64,000 bases of DNA. Source: Mallotus nudiflorus (Eukaryota; Streptophyta; Magnoliopsida; Malpighiales; Euphorbiaceae). Shown here piece after piece: positions 9,228 through 21,514 of the stretch. Positions within the stretch are counted from its first letter, which is position 1, and each line of letters opens with the position of its first letter. The stretch covers positions 1,550,001 to 1,614,000 of the forward strand of contig CANTUR010000037.1 of assembly GCA_947683625.1 (NCBI GenBank), written 5' to 3'. Below the pieces are notes generated by a model. The model ran no database searches. It was given only the letters and a program-made list of their open reading frames with translations, and was not told the origin of the DNA. The translations under genes and the position numbers were made by a program.

Positions 9228-12089
9228 TGTCACAACCCAAACTGGGGAGTCATGATCGGCGCTAGAGAATGGGAATTACTATAATCCGGAACCCGTAGCA
9301 AACTTTAAAAATAGAAACTCATAGAAACAGTAATATAAAAATACCAAGTAATTAAAAACTTTAAATCATATTAAAAAAATTTCTCATATCATATAATAAA
9401 ATATAACAATACAGTATCCTTCAAATACAAATCTCCATTATAAAACAATATTAAATACTACATTACTCAAATACTACTACTATAGTTGTTAGAGTATAAA
9501 TAAGAGCTTAGATATAAAAATTACATAAAATAGTTGGTGCTTAAAAAGACCAGTGAAGGGGTCTGCTACTGAGGTTTGACGAAGTAGAATGTCCTGAAAA
9601 AAATATTGAGGGGGTCAGACCTCACTGAGTGAATTATTATTATATATATACATGCACTATAAAATACAGGCTTTCAGGCATCAGTATAATAATATATTTA
9701 TATAATATGATATACATACATTTCATACACATACCAAAAATCACCTTTTCAATGCAATAATAAATATAGAAAAAAAATTTTAATGGAGGATCGAAGCATA
9801 ATCCTAAATAGTCTGCAACCTTGATCACATAACCAATAGCCAACCAGCTTATTTATAACTCCAAATATTTATTTATCCAACTTAAGGTAGTATACTGGCC
9901 CTAAATACACTAGGTCAGCTGAGGATCCGCAGCCATCCTTTCCAATAACCATCAATCTCAATATTCAATTATTCATAATCAAATAATCATATTCTCAACC
10001 TAAAATCTACTGTATTATCGCGTAACAATCCTAGCGTAGCCCACTAGGTGACACGTTCTATAACTATCCTCCAAATCATACTTATAGATATTAAAAATAA
10101 TGAAATATGTAGTTCAAAATATGGTAGCATCCATTCATCAAATAATATACCATTTATATACCAAATATATACAAAATATAAATATAAGCATTTAAATAAA
10201 TAATTCATATTTAAATTCACATTATTTAAATAATGGATGCTCACAAAATATTTATTCTATGTGAAATACATATATATAATGATAACTCACAAGTTGAGTT
10301 CGCTCCACGAGAGTAACCCGATTGGCATGGTCCTGAAGGCCTCAGTCTTGGCAAAGCTAAAGAAAATAATAATAATAATACTTATTAGAAATAAATTCCC
10401 AATTTAATAATTCTAGAATTCTAAGAATGAATCAATCTATAACGACTTGGTAAAATTTCAAAACTAGACTAAGACCGATTGTCACATTTTACGAGAAATC
10501 TATCAAAAATTCAAAAGAGTTTTCCTTATGAAATGAATGTCCCTCTACTAAAATTAGAGCCAATCCTACATAGAAAATTCACTTTTAAATAATCCACATC
10601 ACCAAACCTCAGGTTAGGCCCCCAAACTGCAAATATTACCCAACTGAGAATCAATTCTAACAATAATCACCAAACTTATAAAAATTCAATTAAATACCAA
10701 AAATCAATTTATTTTGATAATAAAAGCATAAAAGATGTTTAATTTTCCAAAATAGATAATAAAATCCAATTTACAACTAAATAATATTAGTAAATCAATT
10801 CTTCAAATTTTTTAAAATTAATTAGCATAAATTACAATTATTATTTAGAATACTCAATTATATAATAAAAAAACCTAAAAACTTATTTAAGCTTAAAAAT
10901 AATAATTAAAATTATTATTCGAATATATTTTCACAAATTAACATTAATTAGCTAAAAATAGTAATTAATTTATAAAAATTATTTTAATGCTATGTATCAC
11001 TCAAAAACTATTCAAAACCTATTAAGTATCAATAATTTCAATTAAAACATAAAAATTACTTATTTATATTAACTTCTCCAAAATTCATTTTTTTACATAA
11101 TCATTCAAAAATTCGTAATAAAAATTTGGTACGTAATTTAAATAAAATTCCTTCATAAAACTTGCTCTAAATAATATATAAAATTTAATAAAAATAAAAA
11201 ATTTCGGACCTAGGATTGTGTGAACAGTAACCGAACCCGAAAATTCGTATTTTTTAAATAATTTCAAAAAAATAAATAAAAACAATATTTGAGTAGATCT
11301 TAACTCAAATAACAACTAATCTAAATATCATAACTTCAAATAAAATTATTTTCAATAAGAAAAATCAAATTAAACATTTTAACATAAATATAAAATTGAG
11401 TGTTCGGAGTCCCTACCGATTGAACCACTCAAACCGAACCACTTATTATCGAAGCTCGTAGTGTGAGCTTCGAAACAAGCCCAAGCTCGATCAATTTCCT
11501 CGCTAGCAACCGAATTGCACCGTTCACACAGTGCTATCTCCCCTACTGTTGCTGCTGCTTGGACTGACAGTGGCGAGGTGGTGTTGACTGATGTGGTGGC
11601 ACGGTGGTGGTGCACAGTTTGTTACAAAGAAAGAAGGAAAGAAAGAATGAAAGAAAAAAAGAAATAAGGAGAAGGAGAAGAAGATGGGCTACTGCCTGAA
11701 ATAATGTTGTCCTTTATTATTATTTTTTAAATGAGAAAAAGACAAAATAGTATAAAATAATATTTTAAATTTTAAATGTTTATTTTTCTAATTAAATCCA
11801 CCATAAAATATTAAAATACTTAAAATACACTAATTTAACACTATTCATGATTACTAAAAATCATAATATTGTTAAATAATTAAATAAATAAACAATATAT
11901 AACAATAAATTAAATTTTTAAATCTTGATTTAATATTAATACTATAACAAAATAAAATAAATAGCAACACTAGAATTTAATTAAATTAAACAAAATAATC
12001 ATAATATAAAAATTTAATAAAATATTTATTAACACTGCATATCTTAGAAATAAATTTAATAATTTATATGAAAATTTTGAGTCATAACA
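9228..12089 (-). repeat. Full-length 5' LTR of the Tekay-type element (2.86 kb)
   Basis: On the - strand the LTR runs from TGTTATGACTC at 12,089 to GGGTTGTGACA at 9,228. Long LTRs are typical of the Tekay/Del lineage. A related LTR lies at 43,253-46,596; shared blocks include CGCTCCACGAGA, the GGCCTCRGTCT region and TGATCGGCGCTA. It has a local GC-richer block at about 11,380-11,700 inside otherwise AT-rich sequence. Its right end interrupts the 5' LTR of copia A, so this element inserted into copia A. The left partner flank lies outside the window. Confidence 0.85.
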
Positions 12090-13132
12090 GAGGTTGCCCA
12101 TAAAGAGGATGTTTACAATCGTAAGTAGGAGACCACGATTGAGAGACAAAATGAATTAATTAAGGAAATTCAAACAAGGACTCTCACAATCTTAATTATG
12201 ATCATGAGAGGCAGAATCACACTCATTATCAAAGATGATCATGGTCATGAGAAAAAACAAATGAGAAGAGCTAAAAAAGACAGTGACTCTCACGATCATG
12301 GTCACGATCATAAAGGGAATGATCACAGTCGTGATCTAGGTCATATGACCATGATAAAGATGAAGACTGAAATGAAGCTTAAAGGTAATGACCCTCACGA
12401 TGGGTCACGATTGTGAGAATGGTCATAATCCACTTAGTTTTTCTTAAATAGTCAAATTCAAGTTGTAACAACTACTTCTCTCATAAGTCACGATTGTGAG
12501 GGGCATGGTCATGATTGTAAGCCTCTAATTTTCTACAAAAATTTGAAGAAGCAATTAATAAAGCAAGAGAAGTTCAGAGATAGTGGAATGGCTTTCTAAT
12601 AGCTAGTTTTTCATCTACTTATTACCAAACTTCATTGAAGAGGTTAAAGAGTTTTAGTGAACATTCTTTGCTTTAAAATTAATTATGCTCAATTTATCAT
12701 TATTCATAAATTATCTTTTTGAGAGTAATTCAGGTGTGTTAGCAATTAAGTAATCTTTATCTACTCCTTCCTTGGGTTTGATCAAAGGGTAATAAGGTTC
12801 TTATTCACTAGAGGTTTAAGTGTTGTCCTTGCAAAATACTTGGTTGTAAATTGGTTGTGAGTTTGCCAAAGAAAACTCAATTGTAAAGGTTTGAGTTTAG
12901 GCTAGAAAAATATTTATTATATTCAATATAAGTTAATAAATTGGTGTGAGATTCAAAATCCTAATTTGGAGATAATTTAGCTGAAGATGTAGGTTTATTG
13001 ATAAACCGAACTCCTAAAATAACTTTGTCAATTTTCCTTTACTCCTACCCTTTAATCCTTATTTTATTTATTTATTTTCTTAAATTCTTTAATATCATAA
13101 TTAGCCTTATTTACCCCCCCTAGGGCATTTCA
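12090..13132 (+). repeat. 5' LTR of copia A (left end lost to gypsy insertion)
   Basis: It matches the 3' LTR at 24,946-25,726 from about 25,205 onward, including the start of the shared block AGGATGTTTACAATCG and the end GGGCATTTCA. Its first part lies beyond the gypsy insertion. It holds a cluster of short quasi-palindromes built on CACGATCGTG at 12,170-12,540. The segment 12,420-12,945 has no counterpart in the 3' LTR. Confidence 0.85.
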
Positions 13133-13146
13133 ATTGGTATTAAAGC
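13133..13146 (+). other. Primer binding site of copia A (mutated)
   Basis: It reads ATTGGTATTAAAGC directly after the LTR end; the consensus ATTGGTATCAGAGC has two changes. This marks the start of the internal region on the + strand. Confidence 0.8.
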
Positions 13147-13182
13147 TTGAAGTTTAGGCACTTAATTATTAGAATCAAGGTC

Positions 13183-14081
13183 ATGAGGAGTGAATTTCTT
13201 AATTTTTAATCCCTTAGACCGTTCTTTGATGGCAATGATTATCCCCATTGGAAATATAAAATGGAGTTATATCTAGATAATGATCCAATGAGACTTTGGA
13301 ATATGGTTCTTCAAGGGTGGAGTTACCCAATGATAACCATTAATAATATTGAAATGCAGTTAGAGAAAAGCCAATGGTCATAATAATAAAGAGGTGAAAA
13401 CTACAAGAACAAGAAGGCCATAGTAATCCTTTTTGTTTTCATATTAAGGGAAGAAGGTGGAATAGTTCAACATTATCTTTCCACTAAAGTAATTTTGGAA
13501 ACTCTGGAGGATCACTATTAAGGAAATTTGCAAGTGAGAAACATAAAAATTTCAACTCTATGTATATGAATATGAAATTTTCAAAATAAAACCATAAAAG
13601 AGATGACAAATCACCTCAATGCACTCCTTACCATACTAAGAAAGCTTGGTAAACACTACACAAGAAAAGAAGTGAATACCAAGATTCTTAAAAGTCTTAC
13701 TAAAGAAGGATTGGGAATTAAGAGTTACTTTTATTGAGGAAGCTCATGACTTGTCATAAGCTATCCATCGACATCCTCACTGGCAAGCTTCTAATTTATT
13801 ACCTCACTCTGAGACAAAGAGAGGATAAGAAACATGAAAAGGAATAGAAGAAAAAGGGAGTTACACTTAAAGCAACTCAAGTTGATAGTGAAAAAGAAAG
13901 TCTAAAAGACTTTAATGAAGATGATAATGAACTTATAATGCTTAAAAGGAGCTTTAAGAAACTCTTGAGGATAAAGAACCTTCAGAAGTAAAAGGAAAAT
14001 AATAAGGGTGATAAGAAAGGCAAAAAGATCACTTATTATGAATACAAGATGCTAGATTATATTAAGAGTGAGTACCTAAAG
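13183..14081 (+). pseudogene. Copia A gag, 5' part, broken
   Basis: Ty1/copia gag of the same family as copia B. The DUF4219-like start contains FFDGNDYPHWKYKMELYL. The gag core follows in shifting frames with internal stops (QLYVYEYE and RVTFIEEAHDL-like stretches near 13,560 and 13,730). The zinc-knuckle position (about 14,028-14,078) reads TYYEYKMLDYIKSEYLK, so all four Cys/Cys/His/Cys ligands have become Tyr. The gag is split right after this point by the solo LTR at 14,082 and resumes at 15,638. Confidence 0.8.
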
Positions 14082-14383
14082 TGTTAAGATTCATGATATG
14101 AACACACAACGAAAAAATAAAATTTTAAACACCAAATTCTCATAATATCCATGCAATTAGATTAAATTGATTCAAAACAGGCTCTAAAAAGCTTGCCACA
14201 TATGAAAAATAGGCAGAGAGTTAGACGAATGACAGGAGTTTATACTGATGACACCCTATCTCAAGCTTTTAGTGTTCCTTATCAGATCAAGATATGGCCA
14301 ATTCAACTATGACCCCTATTAGTATTACCATAAACAAGATGACTAAAAGTGATGTTGGTGTGCTAGCACATTTTCTTCAAAAC

Positions 14384-14457
<74 letters not shown>

Positions 14458-15637
14458 CAATAGGTAAAAAATGAATGATAAAAATGCTAGAAAAAAATGA
14501 TGTATATATATACACATCCAATCTAGATTTTTCAAACCTTTCACTTACCAAAACCATTTTGATATACTCACCTTCATTTTGTTATTTTATTCTAATTCCA
14601 AAACTGAATTCCTTTTAATTTTATTTAAGATAACAATTATCTTAAATATTTAAGGAAAAAATATAAATAAATAAGAGAGTGTGTGTGTGTATATATTTAT
14701 CAAGAGAGAATTTCATTGAGTGGATTAACCCAAGTAGTGTGTGATCTTATAGGTTCACACAACATTAGTAGTAGGCCTAAAATTTCAATTCTAACCCACA
14801 AATCACAAGCAACCTCTAGCAAGACATTATGACTATCCCAATTGTGTGAAGGTTGATAATCCAACATAACATAATGTACAGTAAGTATTATAGTTCTTTT
14901 GTCACGTGATATCTTGATTGAATATAAGGTATGGTTTATGTTATCCTTATATTATTCAATCATATTATTTATTAGTCATAAGTATACTGATATTGATAAC
15001 TCTTTATCAACTCACTCCAGCATGACCATGCATTTTTCCTAAGTCTAACTTATCGAGTGGCCTACAAATATCTTCTCATACTAAATGAGGGACAAATTTC
15101 TTCTCAATCACTTATATTTTTCACATAACTCAATCTATATCTAACAACAACCTATTCCATAATCATGTTATAATGTGTCAAAATATAGAACTTATTATGT
15201 AGGAAACCATGGTGATTTTAAGTCAGAGGACTAAAATAATATTATTGTGATGAGAATCACTTATGACAATTATCCATATAGTATTCTCATAATGGATCAG
15301 TCATGTACATCATTTCTCAAATATGTACCTATGAGTTGACTTAATATCTCATATACATGATTAGTAAAACATAATCATTAGTCAACATCATACTATTCTT
15401 CATTCATTATTGTTTAAATAACAATGACTGACTAGAGATAATTTAGAATAGAATTCAAGTTTCACATAAGTATTTTACTATCAAGTCACATACTTGATAA
15501 TTTTAAGCAGAATTACTATTCAAGGAACTTTTAAAATTAACAAAAGATTATGAAAATGCATTTTCATTAATAAAATAGATATTTGAAAAACTCAAAATAT
15601 AGTCATTACATAATTGGCCTAGGACAGGTTACTAACA
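14082..15637 (-). mobile_element. Solo LTR inside copia A gag (- orientation)
   Basis: A 1,556 bp block with ends TGTTAAG and CTAACA. The flanks are TAAAG (14,077-14,081) and CAAAG (15,638-15,642), a 5 bp target duplication with one mismatch. Its reverse complement matches 22,606-24,322 over long stretches, for example CCTAGGCCAATTATGTAATG and TTGAATTCTATTCTAAATTA. The two are opposite-orientation solo LTRs of one copia-type family. Gag sequence resumes exactly on the far side. Confidence 0.88.
14386..14456. repeat. (TA)n microsatellite
   Basis: About 35 TA dinucleotides within the solo LTR. The + strand copy at 22,606-24,322 has a shorter TA tract at 23,526-23,561, so this tract expanded independently. 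Confidence 0.95.
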
Positions 15638-16720
15638 CAAAGTTCAAGAGAAAGAATAAGGGAGAAAAGGAAAAAAAGAAAGCCTTTAAAGCCACTTACG
15701 ATGATTTCACCTTTTTTTAATAAGGAAGAGGAACAAAAAAAGGTGGATAAAATTTGTTTCATGGCTCTTGAAAATAACAATAAGGTACTTTCCATTTCTA
15801 ACTCTTCTTATGATGGTAATGAATTTAGTTGTGATGATGATTAAAGCTCTATTATGAGCAAACTTATGATAAAATGTAAAAATTTACTTTCATAAAAAAA
15901 ATTTTACAAACAATTGTCAAAAGATTTGAAAATTTTAAAAAATGAGTTTAAATTATATCATCAAATGAATAACTCTCTAATGATTTGAAAGCCAATAATT
16001 TTTTCGAAATATGAATTTGATAAAGTTAAGGAGGAAATTAAAAAAACTTCCAAAAGAAATTTTGGATTTGAAAACTTCTATTTATAAATTTCAAAAAAAG
16101 AAAAATACTCTCTATAATTTACTAATATCACAAAAATTTCTTACTGACAAAAGTGGTATTAGCTACTCCAATTGAGCGTTAACATCATAATCCTAAGTAA
16201 ATTCATTAAAGCTAAATCTTCTTTATTACCTCTTAAGGCTAATGTTCTCAAGACCTAAGCTTCTAAAGCTAAAGAGTCTTTAGGTAAATTTTCCAAGGGA
16301 AGACCTTAAAAGGTAAATCAACAATTAACTCTAGGTATAACTCTGTTAAAAATTAAAGGTCTTGGAAGAAATCCAAAAGACCTCAACAAAAATATGTTTA
16401 TGCCTTTATGTACTTAAATAGGCACAATCTTAGGCATAACACCTTAAAATTTCATTGACACGTTTGTGCTTGTATGACACATGCACATGTTATATATAAT
16501 ATGCTTAAAAGAACTTCTCATCACCTTTATTTAGGCAAGAACCTTAATTTAATAGACCAATAGGTTTGCCACAATCAAATGCGTTTATTATATATGCTAC
16601 TATAGGAAACTTTACTTGAACATGTTTCCTAATTATTACTTTAAGACTAACCAACTTAAACCAATTAAGATTTAGGTTTAAAAACATGTTTGAATTTCTT
16701 ATATGTAGGTATGCCTCAAG
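15638..16720 (+). pseudogene. Copia A gag, 3' part, and gag-protease spacer
   Basis: It resumes with KFKRKNKGEKEKKKAFKATY, the basic stretch that follows the zinc knuckle in copia B (KAFKATWDDS there). A coiled-coil-like Lys/Glu-rich region and a Lys-rich spacer follow up to the protease. Stops and frameshifts are frequent. Confidence 0.75.
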
Positions 16721-18545
16721 TCTACCAAGAGCAAAAGCAAGTGGTATTTAGATATTGGATGCTCTAAGAATATGATAAGTGATAAAAAATCAATTCACTT
16801 CCCTTAAAGCAAAAGATGGAGTATGTGTGCCTTTTGGAAATAATTCCAAATAGAAGATAATTGGAATTGGAGAAATTGATAACTCTCAATCCTTATCTAT
16901 GCATCATGTTTTTATTGTGGATGATTTGAAGCATAATTTGCTTAGTATTATTCAATTATATGACATGAGAAATAAATTAATATTCTATCCTAAAAATTAT
17001 TCTGTTCATAGGTTAGATAATGACAAAGTAGTATTTAGTGGTGAAAGGTTAGGTATTATGCCATTGACTTAAACAAAGTAGATAATAAAGAATTTAAGTG
17101 TTTAATGTTTATTTTCCATGACATATGAATTTGGCATAGAAGATTAGAATATGCTAAATTTGAGCTATTGGATAAGTTTAGTAAAAGTGAACTTATGGAT
17201 GAGTTGTGCAAACTCAAGTTCATCAAGGATAAGACATGTGATGCTTATCAAAAAGGGAAGTAAGCTAAGTCCTCATTTAAGCTAAAAAAATAGAGTGTTA
17301 ACTTTTAGGCCTTTTGAACTAATTCATATAGATTTATTTGATCTTATTAGAGTTGTTAGTTTAAGTGGAATGCATTATATATTTGTATTAGTTGATGACT
17401 ATTCTAGATTTTCTTAGGTTTGCTTCTTAGCTCATAAGAATGAGACTTTTAATTCTTATCAAAGTTTCATAAAAACAGTTCAAAAAGAAAACAATTTTTA
17501 TATTTCAACTATAAGAATTGATCATGGAATTGAATTTGAAAATGAAATTTCTAAAAATTTTATGATAAAAAAGGTATTTCACATACCTATTATTCCCTTA
17601 AAACACCTCAACAAAATAAGGTAGCTAAGAGGAAGAATAGAACTTTGGTGGAAATGACTAGAATAATGTTTCATGAGTATAACTTGCCATTATACTTTTG
17701 AGTGAAAGTTGTTAACACTGCTTGCTATATTTTAAATGGAGTTTTCAACAGACCAATTTTAAATAAAACATCTTATGAGTTGTGGAATAATAAAAAATCT
17801 AAAATTTTATATCTAAATGTATTTGCTTGCAAATGCTTTATTTTAAATACCAAGGACAACCTTAAAAAATTTGATTTCAAAGCAATGAAGGTATCTTTCT
17901 AGGCTAATCCACCTCTAGAAATCATATAAGGTGTTCAATAAGAGGGCTTTAGTAGTAGAAGAGTCAATGCACATTGTATTTAATGAATCTAACCCATTTG
18001 ATCAAAGAAAGGATCTTATTTTTGTTAATGTTGTTATAAATGACTTTATGGAGATAAATCTTCAAGAAGGTAAAGCCTCTAAATCTTTACAGTTTAAAGG
18101 TTCTTGCAAAGGAGTGAGGAGTCATCTTAATCAAACTTTAAGGAGGAACTTCCAAAGGATTGCCACTACAAGAAGTATCATCCCAAAGAGTTCATCATAA
18201 CTGACATATTGAATGGGGTAACCACTAGATCCTCTATTAAATCTTTAGTTAATTTAGCTTTTATTTCTCAAATTGAACCTTGGCCTATTAATAAGGCTTT
18301 GGATGAAAAATTTTAGGTTCTTACTATGAAAGAATAACTCAATCAATTTGAGAGAAATAAAGTTTAGAACTTAGTTCCTAGGCTTAAAAATCAACCTATA
18401 ATAGGCACTAAATAAATGTTTAGAAATAGGATGAATGAACAAGGCATTATAAGCCAGATTAGTGGTTAAGGATTATAATCAAGAGGAAGGAATTGATTAT
18501 GATAAAACTTTTGCCTCCACTGCAAGGTTAAAGACCATTAGGATG
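16721..18545 (+). pseudogene. Copia A pol: protease, integrase, start of RT
   Basis: The protease site near 16,743 reads WYLDIGCSKNM, where functional copia proteases have D-S-G; the active-site Ser is Ile. The GAG-pre-integrase and integrase core follow (about 17,150-17,700), with HIDLFDL, FVLVDDYSRF and RIDHGIEFEN supplying the Asp residues of the catalytic triad in a broken frame. Open pieces at 17,702-17,902 (YELWNNKKSKILYLNVFACKC) and 17,931-18,200 match the integrase C-terminal region and linker. RT begins near 18,236 (SFINLAFISQIEP-like) and runs to TFASTARLKTIRM, where the solo LTR at 18,546 splits it. It is degenerate throughout. Confidence 0.85.
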
Positions 18546-19388
18546 TGTTGACCATTTATATAAGCAAACTCCTAATTTTGGACTTTGACAATCAATTTAA
18601 GTTTCTAATAATTTCATTTAAGTATGTTAGGAACAAAAATCAAAGTTCTGATAGTCATATCTTGGCTCATCCACTATAATACAAGCATAAGACTTCATTT
18701 GAAGGATAAGAGAGTTTGTGAGGCAAATTCATTTTGAAAACTCATTGAGCCAAATTTGAATTCTTTCATTTTTCTTCTATATTCATCTTTTGTAAATAAA
18801 CTCTTGTTAAGTTTATAACTACACATCTAGTAAGTGTGGTTAAGTGCTCTAGCGTCGGATTTCTCTTCTTGTTATTTCTTAAAATTAAGAAAGCGAAGTG
18901 GGGATCTAAGTAAAGGAATTGGTTTAAGTGTTTACCATTGAAACACTTGGGTTTTTGGGTTTAAGAGTGAGCCAAAAAAACTCTTGTTGTAAGGTTTTTG
19001 AGTGAGCCAAAAAAACTCTCGTTGTAAGGTTTTTGAGTGAGCCTTGAAAATTTAAGTTGTAACGATTTTGAGTTAAGCCTTTGAAAACTCTTGTGTAAAC
19101 TCAATCTAGTGGAATAAATTGGAGTGGGTGTTGAAAATCCTAACTTGGGGATAAGTTGGAATAAATTGGAGTGGGTGTTGAAAATCCTAACTTGGGGATA
19201 AGTTAGGTGAAGACATAGGATTGTTGAGAATTCGAACTCCTCAAATTCTTGTGTTCATCATTCTTCCTTCTCAATATTCTTTCAATTCTTATTTAATTCC
19301 TTAAAATCATTTTTATTTTTCTAAAACCCTCATTAACCTTATTCACACCCCCCCCCCCCACCTCCTCCCCCCCGCTAAGGCATTTTCA
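18546..19388 (+). mobile_element. Solo LTR inside copia A RT
   Basis: An 843 bp block starting TGTTGACCATTTATATAAG and ending GGCATTTTCA, the same termini as the copia A and B LTRs. The flanks are GGATG (18,541-18,545) and AGATG (19,389-19,393), a 5 bp duplication with one mismatch. RT motifs continue on both sides. Inside are tandem copies of a roughly 40 bp unit, GAGTGAGCCAAAAAAACTCT plus spacer (18,965-19,060), and a direct duplication of about 48 bp around GAATAAATTGGAGTGGGTGT (19,112-19,205). A C-rich run (about 19,347-19,373) precedes the end. Confidence 0.9.
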
Positions 19389-20622
19389 AGATGTTATTAT
19401 CATATCCATATTACATGAACTTCTAACTATATCAAATGGATATGAAGCATGATTTCTTGAGTGGTTATATTCAAGAGAGATTTATGTTAAACAACCTCTA
19501 AGATTTGAGAGTCATAAATTCTCTAATAATATATTTAAATTAACTAGAGCACTTTATGGCTTGAAACAAGCCCCTTAAGCTTAGTATGAGAGATTAATCA
19601 ACTTCCTTTTAGAAAACAGATTTTTAAAAGGCAAGGTTAACACAACTCTCTTTAGTAAGACAAGCCATAATGATTTACTTATAGTTAAAATATATATTGA
19701 TGATATAATATTTAGTGCTACTAACCATTATTTGTGTGAGGGCTTCTTAAGCTAATGTAAGGAAATTGAGATTAGTTTGATAGGAGAGCTTCAATTCTTT
19801 CTTGGCTTCCAAATCAAATAAAGTGAGGAAGAAATCTTCATCAACCAAGCTAAATACATAAAGGTGATCATCAAGAAGTTTGGGATAAATGGAGCTAAAG
19901 CAGGCAAGACTTTAATGAACTTCACCACTAAACTCTCCTTAGATGAAAATGGAAACCCAGTTGATGAAAAATACTATACAGGTATAATCGAATCTTTTCT
20001 TTATTTAATGGCAAGTAGACATAATGTTACATTTGCTACTTATTTATGTGCTAGATTTCAATTTTGTCCTAAGGAATCACACTTAAATGTTATTAAGAGA
20101 ATTTTCAAATATCTCATATGAACAATAAATTTAGGACTTTGGTATCTTAAGAACACCTCATTTGAATTAGTTAGCTATACGAATGCAAATTTTGCCAAAA
20201 TTCTTTCAGATAGGAAAATCACTTTTAGAACTTGCCAATTTTTAGAATAATGTTTAGTGTCTTACATTAGTAAAATGGCAAATTTTGGCTACTTTATCCC
20301 AAACTGAAGCTAAATATGTAGCAACTAGTTATTATTGCTTACAAGTTTTGTGGCAAAAGTAATAACTTACAAATTATGGCATTAATATTAATCACATTCC
20401 TATCAAATGTGATAATACAAGTGCTATAAAGTAAAAATCTCATCCAACACTCTAGGACTAAGCATATAGATATCAAAGAGACCATATTTAATTAGGAGAC
20501 ATAATGCTTGAATTTGTAGAAACCAATAAACAATTAACGAGCATTTTTACAAAACCTTTAAATGAAGAAAGATTAAACTTTATTAAAAGAGAATTAGGAA
20601 TGTTGGATGGGCAAACTTAAAA
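19389..20622 (+). pseudogene. Copia A RT C-terminal part and RNase H
   Basis: RT resumes in the conserved copia segment (QMDMKHDFLSGYIQE, normally QMDVKSAFLNGYL). The catalytic box is recognisable as IYIDDIIFSAT near 19,692. The open piece 19,864-20,121 covers the RT-RNase H connection (EKYYTGIIESFLYLMASR and FQFCPKESHLNVIKRIFKYL). RNase H follows and the polyprotein ends RLNFIKRELGMLDGQT, the usual copia C terminus, at 20,620. Stops are common. Confidence 0.85.
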
Positions 20623-21514
20623 TAATTGAATTTACATGATTATGTGCTTAAATAGTTACTTGAATAACTATGTGATTGATTATTTACTTGATTATGATGT
20701 TTATCTTTAGGGAAAATCATTGATAAATTAATAAAATTTATTTATTTGATTTATCAATGAATCTGCATAACTTAAAACATCCAAAAAACTAGACTTAAGA
20801 GCATTTGCATGATTAATTTTTTTCAAAAAATTGATTATTTTTAAGCTAAATTGTACATTTTTAAAGTTTTTAAATATGTCAATTTAGTCTTGGAAGAATG
20901 TAATTGAACAAATTTTTAGAAGTTTTTAGGACTTAATTGCAAACTTTTAAAAATTTTGGAGACTAAAATGAATTTATATCATAATTGTTGTATATGACTT
21001 ATAACAATTATGATACCTATTCATCTTTATCATAAAGACACTCAATATCGTGCTCATGATCATGAGGGGCATCCTAACAGTTGTTAGAAAATAGATTTTT
21101 TTTTTAAATTTTCATTAAAGTTTTACACCTTTTGAAGTCCTAAATCTTTAAGAATTCATCTTAATGTAGTTTTTAACTTTTACATGTCTATATAAACCTC
21201 TCTTTCATATAAAATTACTTACTTTTTTATCCTTTTATTCTTTTTTTAACTTTTTTTATCCTTTAAATCTTCTTTTAACCTTCATCAAGTGCTCTCTTCT
21301 GTCACTCTACCAAATTTCTCTACATCCTTCACTCATATGATCTCATTCATGGTACCTAAGAAAGTCCACTCATTCTTCTTATTCTCAATGTGATTTTTCA
21401 AGCAGATCCACCAAATTGCAATCTAAGAAATAACCTTCTCTTTTATACTTTTCAAGTGAAATAAGAATAAGAACCATATCTTTTCAAAAGAGAACCTTTA
21501 TTCCTTCTTGCTAT
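20623..21514 (+). other. Noncoding spacer after copia A pol
   Basis: AT-rich sequence between pol and a further open region. It contains one ATCGTGCTCATGATCATGAG quasi-palindrome near 21,048-21,068, resembling those in the copia A LTR. I see no coding sequence. Confidence 0.5.

Noticed and set aside
12198..12416. His/Asp-rich open frame resembling a metal-binding protein
   Set aside because: It is a translation of the GATCATGGTCACGATC-type quasi-palindromes inside the copia A LTR. The parallel frame in the 3' LTR (25,297-25,557) shows the same artefact with a different sequence.
14363..14557. Open frame with a long Ile-Tyr run
   Set aside because: Translation of a (TA)n microsatellite within a solo LTR.
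17702..18200. Separate small genes in the 17.7-18.2 kb region
   Set aside because: Both open frames are pieces of one decayed copia pol (integrase C-terminal part and linker) and align in order with flanking pol fragments.
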